This document shows positions 35,621 to 48,943 of a DNA stretch of 64,000 nt, piece after piece. The translations under genes were made by a program, and so were the position numbers. The stretch comes from Platycnemis pennipes (taxonomy: Eukaryota > Arthropoda > Insecta > Odonata > Platycnemididae): positions 84,113,656 to 84,177,655 of the forward strand of contig OW121847.1 of the NCBI GenBank assembly GCA_933228895.1. The letters are read 5' to 3'. The number at the start of each line of letters is the position of its first letter. The first letter of the stretch is position 1. Under the pieces are notes generated by a model that saw only the letters and a list, made by a program, of their open reading frames with translations, was not told where the DNA came from and did no database searches.

Positions 35621-37855
35621 TGAAGGAATGGATAATTCCTCTACTTTATATCCTAACCATCCTTGATATTCCACGCCCACTTCATAACGATCTCCGTTCA
35701 GTCCGCATCATCTTTCGAAATAGCTTTCAATTCCCATCCAGCCAACATCTCACTCCGTAATGCGCTGGACCAAGCCGATAGTCGGAAAAAAGCGACGACA
35801 GTAAGATTAATACGTATACATGGATATGTAATACGATGACAACCATTCGTTAAATGGTGCATGAATTGCAGCCGACTCGTATGGAAATTACGGGAACAGG
35901 GTACAAAGAATCAAAACGTTTAAGACATATTCTGCTCCATCGTAGAAATCAGGAGTGCCGTTTTAATAATGAAAATCTATTTGCATAAACGAGGAAGCGT
36001 TCATGATCTAGACGAATTATGATGATATTGAATACGTTCTATTTCTCTTGACAAATACCAATGGTAAATTATGAGTTCTGAGTTTTGAACCCTGTCGTAT
36101 GATATCATCGACTTACGCCTAGAAGGAAATAGTCTTATATAAGTAGTACCTAGGGTACCTCATTAATTATCCTTAAGTGTCGTACTGCATTTTAAATCAA
36201 AAGATAAAATTCCTTAGGGAGTAAGCCAGATGATAAGATCAAATGTACTTGCACCCAAGCATTTTTTCAAAAACTCTATGAGCTACTCGTGGAGGTACAC
36301 ATCCGAGGAAACAATGTTTTCATCTGCCCGCCATTACGACTCCCAGAAGATTCTGTGCCTCAGGCAAGGCTGCTTAACCCGTATTCCGGCGCACCCTTGA
36401 CAAAGCTAGTGACCCCTTAATTTTCTCGATGCGCCAAAATTTCAACACCTATTTCCAGAAGCCCTGGAGCCTTTTCATCTCATTCTCGGGCACAAACGCG
36501 CGCCTGCCGGTGAGCTCGTCAACCCGAGGGCGCGGAGTAACGAGCGTGTCTTCCGGGCGTGCTCAGGAGACGACGCTAAGTTTAAAGTGACGGCAAAAGA
36601 TTTAACTGCATACTTCTAACTAAAGTCATGAATGAATGGAGGCCGAGTAGATCGATTTGCCTCGGAACAAATTAGGATTTTTGAGACAGTTTCAGGACCT
36701 CATTCATACTTCAGAAACTCAAGGAATAATTCGCACCAAAATATGTATTTCATGTTGAGAATATACTAAGCTCTGCCAAATCTCCCCTATTCACCGAATT
36801 CTTTCAATACTTTCTCAAAGGAAACCCTTATTTAATCTATTAATATTATGAATTGTATTATATTAGCCAGGCTTTAGGCTAAAGATATAAGTTACAATTT
36901 GGTATTACATCACAATAAAATTTTGAAAATGATACTGATTTTTTATTTATAGCTTCTTAGCTTGTTGAACTGCAACTACTTAATAATGAAACTGATGTTG
37001 CAAAATACCATAATTCTCTCATGATAGCTTTTTCGTGCATAGACATTGAAATCCTGACATTATTATGACATTCAAACTAAAATTTCTCTCTCCGAAACTG
37101 AGAAAATATGTTAAATGCCCTGAGCAATGCATTGGTAAATGCTATTTTTTTCCTTTAGGCCTGGAATGTAATCGACGTAAGTAAAAAATGCTCCTGAACA
37201 AATGATAGCTTAGGGCTCTAGAGGTTTAAGGACACGCTAAATCGGTCAAAAGAATCTAAAGGGTGTTCAATCCACCGTTCATCGATTCGCATAAAAGAAG
37301 GGTGGGCATCAGGAGTAAAGGACTTAAAAATGCCCGGCCACGATAGGAAAGTGTTCTGACATCCCAACCAAGTTTTCCTAGGTTTTCTGATTCTAATTTT
37401 CGATATCTGGGTTGTGTCGGGACTGTGCCATTACAGCCTGAATAAGGTCGAGGATTGACGATATGTAGCCTTCTGATAATATTCCTTCTTTCCCATCAGG
37501 ACGTACATACGATTCAATACCGAAAATTCTTTCGCAATTTATTTCACGCTATTCTGCGGCCTCATTTCCAATCCTAGTGGATCTTGGACATGAACCGAGA
37601 ACTTTACTGCCCCGTACCCGAATCTCTTCGAAGGAAGGAGAGTAGCTTTAAGGTGATCTGGTAGTATGATGGCTATAATTTGGCTCGACAATCAAAATTC
37701 GTGTATGTCACTGACTATAATGATATTCTGTCCATTTAATGGCACGTACATATTTCGCCCGCGCTCTTTCTTGAAATAATTTCAATCCGAAACGACGTGA
37801 TTCTCCGTTGGTTGGTGCAGAAAATCTACGAGAAATGACGACAGGACCGTTGAAT
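35621..37855. other. Intergenic DNA, no gene seen
   Basis: AT-rich, no notable frame or repeat. A short GC-richer patch at 36470-36560 was not assignable. Confidence 0.5.
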
Positions 37856-37859
37856 TCAC

Positions 37860-38660
37860 AGTGAGGGAAACCGCATCCTATGGAATTGATTGTCAAAGGG
37901 CGTATCCGCGGAATAGACGACCGACATAGAGGGCGTCTGGCGTAGACACGTCGCGCAATCGAAGCACTTGAAAACCTTAGCCCTGTCAACAATCGGGCAT
38001 CGGCTTCGAAAGCATCGCCTCCACAAACGATCACTCCTCCATCTGAGTCGCGATGACGCCAGAGCATCGAAATCGTCGCGTCCCGGCGAAATTTTCCCCA
38101 TCAACCCCCTCCAGGGCGAGGCAGCAGGGAGAAACTCTGCCTCCGATCCGTAAAAAGGATCCATTTTTCCCCCCACAAACCCTCTCCGCCCTACCATCAT
38201 AACCTTCCCACGGGAACACCGCCGTCTTCTTCTCTCCTCCAGCGACCCTTGAAGTGCGGTAGACGCCCCTCTCTCTCGGCGAGCGGGGAAGATCCCAGGG
38301 ACACACAAGAGTGCCCGCGGTCGGGTGGACTTCTCCTTGCTTCTACCGCCCCAAACCACTCCCTTCCCGCTCGTTTTTCCACTGCGAGCTCCATTGCAGG
38401 GGCTTTGCATGTGAAGAGGGAGCGAGACAACGAGAACATTTCCACACTTCGTCCGTGCCTTCATTTTCCGAGACACCAGAAGGCCCACCCGCCCCGTGTC
38501 CCTATCTCCGCCCCTCTTCATTTTCCCACCCGTCCCATCACCTTTGCCTTCGCATCCAATCCTACTCTCCCTCCGTCTCTCCCTGTCCCTCTCTCTCTCT
38601 TTTAGTTCTTTCCCCAGGGACATCACCAACCAGGGCGATCGGAACATCAGCTTCTTGGAT
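37860..38660. other. GC-rich block, pyrimidine-biased from about 38200
   Basis: The + strand is C/T-rich at 38200-38620, ending in a CTCTCTCTCTCT run. A 263-codon minus frame (38647-37856) spans the block. It is arginine/glycine-rich in the purine-biased part and has no domain. Confidence 0.4.
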
Positions 38661-38854
38661 TTCAGGTTTTCTGTTTCTCGCTCTTTCCTCCTGCCTCATA
38701 TTGTTTCGTACCCGGTCTAAGACAAAGATTTTAGAGATGCAGTTTGAAAAGAAGGGCACAACTTCATAAGGGCTTCAGCCTTCTTTCTTCGCTGTCGTTG
38801 GAAACTTCCTTTTTCTCACTTATACAAATAGCAAAGTCTGTAACGTTAGCAAGA

Positions 38855-38970
38855 CTATTACGTAGAAAAAGTCATCCACTTCGACTAGGTTTCGAACCTA
38901 GATCCCGGTCGCGATTAAGGTCGATGGTCGAGAGGTCGAGGTCGATTTTTTCTGCGTGAAAAGTTTGCTC
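38855..38970 (-). mobile_element. tRNA-like repeat with inverted ends
   Basis: TACGTAGAAAAAGTCATCC on the left and GATTTTTTCTGCGTG on the right are near reverse complements. Between them lies minus-strand box B AGGTTCGAAACC (about 38888-38900). The layout matches 7608-7746, including the outer flanks (ACG-TAGCAAGA on the left, CAGCGGGTAACTC / CAGCGAATAACTC on the right). Confidence 0.55.
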
Positions 38971-39274
38971 CTGTGAATATCAGCGGGTAACTCCATTAAA
39001 ATGTTTCGCGGCTAGTTCGTAATACTTGAATCTAGGCCATTATACGTCGGAATTTGGCCACCTGTGTTTAGGTTCAATAAGTAGGAAAAGTGTGGTGAAC
39101 CCAAAGGTTGGTCTGGTTATGGAGGGTAGAGCTCGCAAGCTACTCAACCCAGCCACTTAAGAAATTGACGCTTTTGGAGTAGAGGGCAGTTCCTCTCCCT
39201 GTGGCCCATGCAGTCTTGCTGGAAAATGTGTTATCCAAAAAACAAAGCCACTTGGCTTTGTTTGGAAATATCCA

Positions 39275-39355
39275 TAGGTATCTCCCGAGGGTTCGAGCCC
39301 AGATCGGTAGCCCAATACCGAGTATTTTACCCATCGTTCGATAAGGGAACATAAA
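39275..39355 (-). mobile_element. tRNA-like SINE head, minus strand
   Basis: On the minus strand, a box A-like GATGGGTAAAATACTCGG and box B GGGCTCGAACCC lie about 35 bp apart. The spacing is tRNA-like and the body downstream is unresolved. Confidence 0.5.
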
Positions 39356-39359
39356 AAAA

Positions 39360-40915
39360 GCTACTCAAGTATGTTCCAGCATGGCTTAGCATAAGAAAAA
39401 TGCTCATTATTTATATCTTTTGAATATGGTGATTACGATTTAGTCGCACTGGAAAAGGACGAACATCATCTTGATTAATGCCTAAAGAAATGAGTCGTAT
39501 AAACAAAAGCGACCATGAAGAAAATACATGGAACGTTAATTAAACCGGAGACGAGATGACAAAGGAAAGTAGAGGGCAATAGGTTCTCAGACGAAAAAAA
39601 GAAGTCCTCTTTCTGGATACAATGCAGGATATAAACAGGAAAAAATAATGACTTTTGTCGCGAGAGGACACAAATCTCCAGCACTTTAATTAAAGGTAGT
39701 GGCTTGAGTTTCTTTTTAGTGAATTGGAGTGTCGGTGGAGACGGTGCTCTCTAAATGTTTTCTTCATGTACCACATGTCTCCGCAATTATTTTTGAAAAG
39801 CGAAGGCAGAAAACGCCAGTGTGGTTACGTTTTGATGTAGACGTGGACGTTACCTCTTGTTTTTATTTATTCCATCCACACTCAAATCATATGTGTCTTT
39901 TACCAACAGATAACACTCAGTTTCATCCTTCTCCCACGTAGTTTTCAGGATACATTTGGGTTATAAATGGGCTAAATGGAAATTGAAAGATTTAATGGTC
40001 CGCTTAGAATAGGGGAAAAGATATTATCGGTGGACGTGGCAGCGATGAAAACTCTGACTATGAAAGCACTCACTATGTACGTATGTGTGTTAGGGCAATG
40101 TGGTGTTTGCTAATATCGCTTCACCAATTCTTGAATCGCAAAGGCTTCGCGGTGTCTCTCGCAACACCAATCCATCTTCAAGCGTTAACATCTTTTTCAG
40201 AACACTAAGTTTCAATGCCAGCTGCTCCTTCGCATTTCTGCATTTTTGTGGTGTCAATGCAAATACGCTTCCTCCCAAATGTAAATTCTAATCACGCTAC
40301 CATACGATCTTTCATCACATTAGACGTACGCTACCCATTAGCGATTCACACGCGATCATATCGCAGTTAATTCTTCTTGCAATAGAGCCGTGGTTGATTT
40401 TTACCAATTCAATTCGATAAATTAGGTATCTACGAAGAGTCAGCCGCATACTATACAAATTACGGGCGTCTGCAAATGAGTGGCGTTGTGCCGGTTTACT
40501 CTATAAAGTGTTATAGATTAGAATGAAATATGAGAAAAACTTTCCCTTTTTTCTAGTTACTAAGTTTTCAAATTAGGGCCCAACCAATGGCACTCTGATA
40601 CCTCTCTAAATTCTTCTAAATCTGTATCTGTAAGTTAACCGCTACCAGAACTCCTATTATAATTAAATTTTGATGTAAGAAACAAGAGAGTTAACCATAG
40701 GTATGCAAATGAAAAGGGAAGTTCAGCGAGTCAAATTTTACTTTCCTGGGTGAAATAACTCAAAATTCTTATCATTAATTAAAAAACTTATTTTCATTCG
40801 ACCTCGATGGATTTCATTCGGTTCATTAGACCTTCGAAACATTCCGGAACCAAGGGAAAATTGGTATAAGAAGAAAATAGTAATTCACATGATCGCAATA
40901 CTTTTCCCCGAAAAG
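39360..40915. other. Intergenic DNA, no gene seen
   Basis: A minus frame at 40278-40090 (62 codons) is rich in K, E and L and looks more protein-like than most, but it has no recognised domain or splice context. Confidence 0.45.
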
Positions 40916-40919
40916 CTAA

Positions 40920-41460
40920 CACATTACTCTCTCTCTCTCGTCAGCTTCTTACCTATTTTATTTTGCCCTTCTTCCCTCTCCTTCCGTCCTTCAAACCTGA
41001 CAGCATTCCCTTTCCATTTTACGTATTTCCTCCCCCGCCCCGCATCTCGAGAAATCTTTTTCCTCATTCTCTCATCACCTCGCGCTCTCGTTTTCCTTAT
41101 CTCAAGGAGCTGCCCTTTGTCAGAAACCACCGCCCGCCAACCCCCTCCCACCCACCGCCTCGTTCCCTCCCCCCGGCCCCAACCAACATCTACCCTTCTC
41201 TCCACTTCCCTTCGCCATTTATTCGCCTCACTCGTTACTTCCCGCGCCCTCCCCCTTCCCCGCCAACCCTCTCGCTCCTCCTGGGTGGCGACCGTAATAT
41301 TACGTCGTCCCGGAGAGCGGCGCGCGCTTTCCTTTAGTGAGCCGCCAATAACCAACTCATTCCACCACCCACCATGCTCCACCTTTCGCGTCACCCTCCC
41401 CCTTTTTTCTTCCTCCTCCCCCGCTCCCTCTAATTACTTGCCCCAGTTGCTTGGGAGCCT
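40920..41460. repeat. Polypyrimidine (C/T-rich) block on the + strand
   Basis: About 0.5 kb of CCTTCCCTCTCC-like sequence interrupted by a few CG words. It yields a 264-codon serine/proline-rich + frame (40889-41683) and a 156-codon arginine/glutamate-rich minus frame, neither credible as a gene. Confidence 0.55.
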
Positions 41461-43215
41461 CTCTTGCGAGGGCGAGGGAGAGATTGATAAACTCAGTGGC
41501 CACGGTGGATGCCGATTGAAATACGTCTCTGGCTGCTCTGATTCTCCCTCGCTGGGGACGCGTATGGGTTGTGCACCCGCAGGAGAAACGAAAGAGTGCT
41601 CGGTAGGGGAGAAGGACCGACGCTTTTATTCGCATCCGATATTTCGTCCCCGCCACATATTTTTTCCTCTTCTCCCGCCCTGATCAAAGCGGATTACATT
41701 TCCCAATCCTCTCCCCTTCCATCTCTCTCTCTCCCTTGATTCTGTTTTTTATCCGGTGACTATCCCGACTGTAGTTGCACAGTACTTACCATTCATCCCG
41801 TTGCCGACGGTTTGACGATGCTAATTTGGAACTTTTTTTTTACCATCGCGGCTTCCGTGAGTGGCAACTACGGAACTGAATTGGAAATGCCTCTCGAACG
41901 ATTGGTTTTTGCTCATCATTTTGGAGCCCACGTGGGGATTTCGAGAGGTTTAGTGGAGGAGGGGAGTTCTGGAACTATTTAATCTTTGCTGCTCGAATGG
42001 AACGACGTAAAAATTCTACTCTGAGCCGAACCACTAATGGAAAATAAACCCATTGCACAGGAGGTGATTTTAATTTACTCGTCGGAAAGCATGTTTCTCG
42101 CTGTAAATTCAATCATAATAATGCCAGCCTCCGCTCAGCGCAGCCTTGATTAAATAATAATATTTCCGGTTCGCTACCATTCTTTTGTTAAATTATCCAA
42201 TTTCTAAAATGCCTGAGAAATCTATCGAAAGGGAAAATAATCCAGTGACGTCGGAGATATAAGGAACTACCATGAGCAAAGGCGGTATAATTTGATTGAT
42301 AATTTTGCACACTTCTCGAGAAAATGGAAGAAGGTATTCATTAAGAGGAATTGAAAAAGTCGTCCTTGGGTACCACAAAGATCAAAGCCTTACCCGATTT
42401 TCATCATCAGATTATTTGAGTTGATTCGTGACAGTTTCGATGCATATTATTACAAAGTGGCGAGGGATAAAGAGACGAGTTATGCCTCATATCAAAATGG
42501 CTTAATGTCAAAATTCTATTTGTCTTACACTCACATTCAAACGTGTATTCATCACTCGCACACGTAGCATTTACACGACCGATTAAATTCTTTTTCCACA
42601 TCGCAGACTGGTACACCTGCCGTGGGGTATTCCAAATCCCACCTTGTTTCTCGCCAAATGTTTTCCCGTTTCCTTAAAGGTGTTCCGCACTCGTACGACT
42701 TCACAACCCCGAGTCACAGTTCCACTTCACCTCCCCATTCGCAACGACAGGGAGCTCAGACGGTGGGTAGGCCTAGGAATCATTCAAGACCCTTGAACGT
42801 GCCTCGTTCGTCGTTGAATCATTCATATTCATTTTGCGGTATGATCAGAAAAAGGAAAGACAAATTATAATCAATAAATAACCGAGTTTTACCCTCATAT
42901 GATGCCGAATGATTTGAGAGAAGTAAATGAATGTCATAAAATAAGAACGAGGTGGATTGGCAAATTACATAATATTCTTGTCGTCTTATATCTCTGGTGA
43001 CTTTGCTCAAGTCGTGCTAATTTTACAGTATAGTATAAACGGGGATTTAGTGCAATGCATGAAGTGCAATTACTTGACTGCGTCTTCCGTTGCGTGTTCC
43101 ACATTAAAAAAAAACAAGCGTAAAGATTTTATCTGTCATTATAAGGCGCGTATTGAGATTCTATCCTATACGACTTTCATGAGCCTCAAGAGCTCTGCGC
43201 AAGTAAAAAACTGTG
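41461..43215. other. Intergenic DNA, no gene seen
   Basis: GC-richer until about 41720, then AT-rich. No supported feature. Confidence 0.5.
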
Positions 43216-43219
43216 GGGC

Positions 43220-43700
43220 CCGATAATTCCTCTCGGATGGGAGCCTTCACCTGTGCCGTCCCCCACAGCTCTCGAGTGCGAGACAGGCTCACCTTGGAAC
43301 GGTTCACGTCGGATTTGACTCGTGCTAAAAACTCGCCCGGAGAGAGGGCGAGGGGCACCCTTTGACCTTCGAAAGCTCCTCCACGCCCCTTCAAACCTGT
43401 CTCCAGCCGACACTTCACCTTCTCTCCTCTCTCCACTTCTAAAGGAGCGTGAGGGCAAAGAAAATTATCCGTTAAGTATTACTCATTTTTTCACTCCTCG
43501 CATGTATCTATCTCTTCCACATGCCATCACTTTCTCCTTCTCATCTAGATTCTATTCCATTTTAGGAAAGGATAGAGGATCCTGTGACTTCCAGCGACAT
43601 TTCCTCCCTTTCCCTCTTCACCACTCCACCGCCCCCACGTCCAGAATCTTTATTTGTAACAATATGTCTCGTTTACCACGGTTACACCATGGCCACAACC
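43220..43700. repeat. C/T-rich block on the + strand
   Basis: CTCCTCCACGCCCC- and CTCTCCTCTCTCC-like words dominate 43370-43640. The 132-codon + frame is compositional. Confidence 0.45.
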
Positions 43701-44843
43701 AATCCCTCTCACGGTCGTAGTTCCGACGAGATAGCGCGCCATGACGCCGATTAGCCGGACCAGGCGAATCTGGGGAAAAGAGTAATTTCCTCTTCGCAAA
43801 GTGGTCTGCGAAATGAATGGATTTAGTTGCTCACCTACCGACGGAAAAACCACAAAGTACACAGAACTAATGGAACTAACAAGCAAGCGTTGGCATACTT
43901 TAGCACAATGAACCGTGGTAAAGGGCTTCGCGAAGTAACCGTTTTGACGTTGGAAAAAAGATAAGCGCCACACAACTCCTTAAATTAGAACGAAAAAGGG
44001 GTTTAGAAGCCATATATGCGCGCACATTCATGAAAATATGCAATAAGTCCTTATGTATTGCCGACACAAAAGAGGGGAAAACCTGTCAGGTCAGAGAATA
44101 CTTCAGTACTCTTCGTGCGATTCAATGAATGCCAGTACCGCACGAGCATACGATTTTATTTCCATTCCACTTGTGCAGGCACCATAATGATGTAGAATTC
44201 TTTTAATTTCATAATTTCTACTTTTGTATTTGAAACTGATAACGAGTTAGTTCACGCATCACCATGAGTTTTATGAAATTAGAGCGTCTCCATTTTACCC
44301 CGAGTAATGATGATGCCTATTACACGAAGTCGATAAAAAATGATCGGAAGTTTAACGTCACCACTAAAAATATCGAATTCCTCTCGAGCATGGGTGTTGT
44401 ATTTGTCCAAGGATTAAGCTTAGGATAAAGTCAGGTTACGCCATCTAATCCTAACAGTTGGTGCACCTGAAAAAATCTAACCTGAACGATACCCTTAAAA
44501 TCCTTAATATTCATTAACCTTCATTACATTCTGTACTTTATTCATAGCTATTAATTTCGTTTTGATAGACCGGACAAGGTGTAATAAGCGTTGAGAACGC
44601 GAATATCTGGTAAATACCTCTAATATTATTTTTTTCAACACCATCATTATTCATTTCCGATATTTTCACGAGCCATGTCGATACATACTTTTTATATCGG
44701 GCCAAGTGACAATTTTGCCCACGTTTTTAAGGCTAACACAGAGGGAAAATCTCCCAGTCTATTAAATAATCTTCGCTCCATGATTCTAATCGTCTACGCG
44801 AAAGAACTATCATCAATACTTCTCACCATCTTTCAAATCTTGT
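43701..44843. other. Intergenic DNA, no gene seen
   Basis: No frame or repeat recognised. Confidence 0.5.
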
Positions 44844-45066
44844 AGCAAGGAGAAAAAAACCACTTTGCAAGTTTCCAAAAGTTTATTTAGACACCGAACT
44901 AGGTTTAGTTTGTAGTATAATCATCGTCGAGGTAAGCGCGAAGAGTCAGCGAGCTCCTTCTCTTACTCTTCGCGCTTACCTTGAAGATGATTGTACTACA
45001 ATCGAAACCTAGGTCGGTGTCTCAATGAACTTGTGGAATCTTACAAAGTGGTTTTTTCTCCTTGCT
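44844..45066. mobile_element. Inverted pair of Penelope/retrozyme-like ends (102-bp arms)
   Basis: Arms 44844-44946 and 44965-45066 are reverse complements with scattered mismatches and an 18-nt loop. Each arm carries a hammerhead-like motif. The right flank (CTTGTGGAATCTTACAAAG, then TTCCACCAAGTAAAGCCTGA) resembles 12950-13015 and 45659-45690. Known Penelope-like elements carry hammerhead motifs in their terminal repeats and often have inverted partial copies, which is the inferred origin. Confidence 0.7.
44978..45018 (+). ncRNA. Degenerate hammerhead ribozyme-like motif
   Basis: Helix I ACC (44978-44980) / GGT (45016-45018). The core TTGAAGA (44981-44987) should be CUGANGA, so C3 is replaced by U. 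After one extra T comes helix II GATTGT/ACAATC, 6 bp with loop ACT. Then GAAA (45004-45007), the palindromic helix III ACCTAGGT (45007-45014) and a predicted cleavage C at 45015. Loss of C3, which normally pairs with the catalytic G8, predicts weak or no activity. Confidence 0.5.
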
Positions 45067-45558
45067 CCAATCATGCGGTTCCACCAAGTAAAGCCTGAGG
45101 ACTTCCTTTTAATTTCAAATCTTGGTTATCTATTCGGATTCACTGTGCTTGAGGTTCTAATGATTGAAGTAGATTCCAGAGTCACACGGGAACATAACAA
45201 GCATGCTAGTAAAAGAGAGACTATTAGACTAATTTTCCAGCACATATGACGAGAGAGTCATTGAGCGGTGTGAGAGGGAACTATCCTCATATCTGGCCGC
45301 AACAGGAGTTATTTCCGTCATTGGTGAATTATAAATGATCTTTGTGATCGATAGACTGAGTGGATGGCTTTTGTTAGCAGTTGGAACGAACGGTGCCAAC
45401 GATGTCTCACAATGCGACAGCGGCTTTTTGGTCTCTTTATGCGCGGTAAAGATGAAATTTAGGCCCTACAATTATGCTCTGTAAAACTCTTGCCATTCTG
45501 AAAACATGTACGAAAGCAGAACGAAAGTTGTATTCTTTATATGTTTAAAGGATATCAC
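45067..45558. other. Non-coding, flank of the Penelope-related hairpin
   Basis: A 74-codon + frame (45025-45249) runs out of the repeat and has no domain. Part may be Penelope 3' or 5' sequence (TTCCACCAAGTAAAGCC at 45079). Confidence 0.4.
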
Positions 45559-45559
45559 G

Positions 45560-45695
45560 ATGGATAAAATACACACTTTGTGAATTAAAACATCCAACAG
45601 GTACATCTGTGTCCGAAGACGGCTTAACATCCGAAACACGTTGTGAGTGAATACATTTGTGGAAGTCACAAAGTGTTTATTTTTCCCATCAACTA
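45560..45695 (+). mobile_element. Penelope-related terminal fragment with decayed hammerhead
   Basis: CCGAAGA (45613-45619), one extra C, GG/CC, GAAA (45633-45636) and ACACGTTGT follow the same architecture as the other motifs, but with U4 changed to C and a G where the cleavage-site H should be. Downstream, TTTGTGGAAGTCACAAAGTG (45655-45674) is shared with the 45.03 kb flank. Confidence 0.45.
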
Positions 45696-47285
45696 CGAAA
45701 GCGTTTTACTCAAGAAGACAATATCACTCGTAAATTTCATTAAATAAAAATGCGAGAAAGTAAAAACACATAATAAACTCACAGCCACTATAAATTTTAA
45801 GCTCATAAAAAATGTTAAGGGTAATTTTTTCATTCGCCAGAGATAAACTTACTGATTAAATGACTCTCCGTGTGAATTTTTTCTTCCATTCTTACGGCTG
45901 TGTTATGAGTGTTCTATTATTAGTAGATTAGTGGCATTCATAATGAAATGACATGAATTCAAATGACGGCCAAAACGAAATTGTTCCTTTCACAGCGTAA
46001 GATTTTCCAACAGCAAATGGACAATATTTACATTACATGTATTGTCTGATTTAGTTTGAGTCAACAAAAGAATTTATTTAAGCTAAGTCCTTGTTTTTTC
46101 TTCTCTATCGGGAATTTTCCTGATCAACCTTCATTTTTATTTAATACAAATAGTAGTATTGAATAACAATAATTTTCCTGTCTCATGCATATATCAATGG
46201 AACGAACTGAAAAAGAAAGAACTCTTATATGGAAAACATTTTTCTGTTTTTCTTTCTCACTACAATAAATATATGCATCGGTTATGGTTGAAACCGCAGA
46301 GAATAGAGAGTTAGAGCACGTCCGAGTAGTTTAGAAATTATTTAATTTCCTCATAACAACATCTGTATCTATTTTCCTAGGTCATTCCCATGAACCATAT
46401 TCAATTTTATTTGCTTATTATGACCTATTCTATTGTCTTTTATTTTATTAAATAAGCAAATTTGAAAATGAATCAGATTATACATGACTCATCAAAATTT
46501 ATGACGCCGTTAGAGCCACATTTGATAGTGGACAACAGACTCACGAAACATCCAAGATGAATTTTGCACCAAACCCTCGAGGGACGGTTTAAATAGAGGA
46601 CTTAACTCAAATTCCCCAGCATTAATATTTATTCCAAAATTTGCCTGTTTTACGCTTTGTTAATTAAAAGGTCGGAAATTGACCTTAAATTGGCAATTTT
46701 GGGAACCATAATTTGGACGGCTTCAGAGTTAATTATTCATTAAATTAACGTGTTCAGCACTTCCTAAGTCATAAGAGAGCAGTGTTCAAATACGGTCACT
46801 GGCCTTGGATAGCCTCATAATACCAAGCTGTTCGATTTATTTAGCACCAGAGCACTCTGGAAATTCATGGGCGGTAAAGGACAGAGACTCCTTCCATTTT
46901 TATGAATGTCTGTAATAATATAATGGCCTATAGTCGCCAGATTCTTTTTAATCTGGTTCACTTAACTACACTTTCGTCGATTAAACTCGGTAGGTATGTA
47001 CTGCTGATTGTTTCCATTCACTGACGTTGACATGGATACAAGGCAATCGTTTCTTACCTCGAGGCCCTGCCTGCCCTAAACTGCTATCACTTCCCTCAAG
47101 TCTTCCTTCACTCTCGCAAGTTCAGCACTAGTGACCACTATCGTGGAGCCATCTGATTAATGAACTGCGTATCTCCAGAAACGGCCGCGGCAGCCAGGTC
47201 GGTAACGTGCATGCTTGCATACCGTTAGGTTGTTGGAAAGAATCCTGCCACGGATATAAATTACGAGCTCGTCTCTAGATTATGT
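45696..47285. other. AT-rich intergenic DNA, no gene seen
   Basis: No notable frame or repeat. Confidence 0.5.
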
Positions 47286-48750
47286 TCAGGGCTTATGGTG
47301 CGATATAACCGCACCTGTAAACCTATATCTACCACCCCAACTCCAACGCCCTTATCTCCTCCGCGGAGGTCACCGCCAGAAATCGCATCGACCTCTCCCA
47401 ATTATGCGGGGCACGTGCGTGTCTGGGTGATTGAAAGGGACTTCTGGCTCGACCGTGTCGGGAGTGGGTGGGTGATTTGGCGAAAAACCTCTCGCCGCGT
47501 TCCCAGATACACTTCTCCGTGGTGCCACTTATATAGGCCTAGTGGCCCGCATCCATCTCAAAAACAAGCATTCTTCCAGAAGCAGCCCCGTTACATTTCA
47601 AGTCTTTTCCCACGTGGAGAACACAAACAGCCAGCCGTCGCCTCTTGTTTGCCTTTCCCTCGCATGGCTCCCCAATTCTTTCCTCATAAAAACACACCAT
47701 TCCGAGAGATATTCCTTGTATCAACGTGCTTATTCCAGGGGTGCTTCCTTCTACCAATGTTTTCTTTCGCTTCTTGAGCCCATTCTCATTCGAATGAAAT
47801 GCGAATGAAAGGGGATACGATACTTGGTCGAGGGCAAATATTAAAGAAAAATGCCTCGCAGATTTGGTCATATAGAACAGTTGGATACCAAACATGCATC
47901 AGAGAAGAAACTGGGAGATGGATTGGAAAAGGCAAGGTGCATTGACAACAGTACGTCACAGGATGAGACGACAAGAGTTTAAATGAAAAAGCAGTATTTA
48001 AGAAGTATCGACTGAGTTGAATTAAAGCAGAAGAGCTAAAGGTCAGTGAGGAGCAGATTTAGTTAAACCGTTTTCCAGAGATCACACCTATTGATCGGGA
48101 TTTTTCATTGGACGTATCCAGAATGCAGACTACGCGAAGGACACGAATAGAGGATGTAGCTCTGGCGCTCAAGTTTGATCACTTGAAATTTAGATCCGTG
48201 AAGTTCGTTTTCCCTGTTGATTGTTCGTGTTGCTTCACCTCTTCGTGTTGGATTGGGATCGGAGAAGTGAGTTGATCTGAGGTAGACGTTGAAGTTTACC
48301 GACTTAATTCCAAACAACCTTATTATCACCCTTTTACCAATGACCATTTTAGAAACATTTGAATAGTGGGTCCAAACTTGTGGTTATTTAAAGGTTCCCG
48401 CGTGACAAACCGCCAAAGATTGGGCGATATATTCGATCGATATTTTCTAAAATACTCTCTCTGCTATATAAATGAAAATGGAAGGTTATATCTCCGAGAG
48501 CCAAAAGATAATACGTAGAATGCGAAAAACGTTCCAAAACTCTCATGAACTGTGATGAATATTGTTCGCAACCTACCTTATTTCTACTCACCAAGCTCAC
48601 TCCCTTGTTACTTTGATTTTCCATTCGACCTGTCTAGGGGCATAACACTCAAAATAATAAATCAGCATATGGCAGGAAGCTATGCCATTTGAGGGTAAAA
48701 TAAATTGGAAAGAAAACGGAGATAGTGGTGATAAAAAGTATGATACCTTG
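47286..48750. other. GC-richer patch then AT-rich DNA, no gene seen
   Basis: A 160-codon + frame (47295-47777) and a 118-codon minus frame (47895-47539) overlap on opposite strands without domains or splice context. Confidence 0.45.
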
Positions 48751-48759
48751 CATGTACAT

Positions 48760-48943
48760 CAGCAAATCCATGAATTATGCACCGATACAGCGACCGGATT
48801 TTGATTTAAAAAAATCGAGCAGCACACCCTCCCAAGTTGATTCTTCCTTTAGTTTGGACCCTTAGGAAACACCTCAAGCCAATGAACCAAGAAAAACGCA
48901 CTGTTAGAATAGTTTTTTCAGCCTTTTTTGTCCAAAAAAACGA
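48760..48943 (+). repeat. Left terminal inverted repeat of the foldback element
   Basis: It pairs with about 49913-50095. The near identity of the two arms contrasts with the heavy decay of the surrounding repeats and points to a recent insertion or to gene conversion between arms. Confidence 0.85.

Noticed and set aside
37856..38647. 263-codon minus open frame
   Set aside because: Arginine/glycine-rich product of a purine-biased strand, overlapped by + frames. No domain or exon borders.
40889..41683. 264-codon + open frame
   Set aside because: Lies in a C/T-rich block. The translation is serine/proline-rich low complexity, a long minus frame is also open, and no domain is visible.
47295..47777. 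160-codon + open frame
   Set aside because: No recognisable domain, and the opposite strand is equally open.
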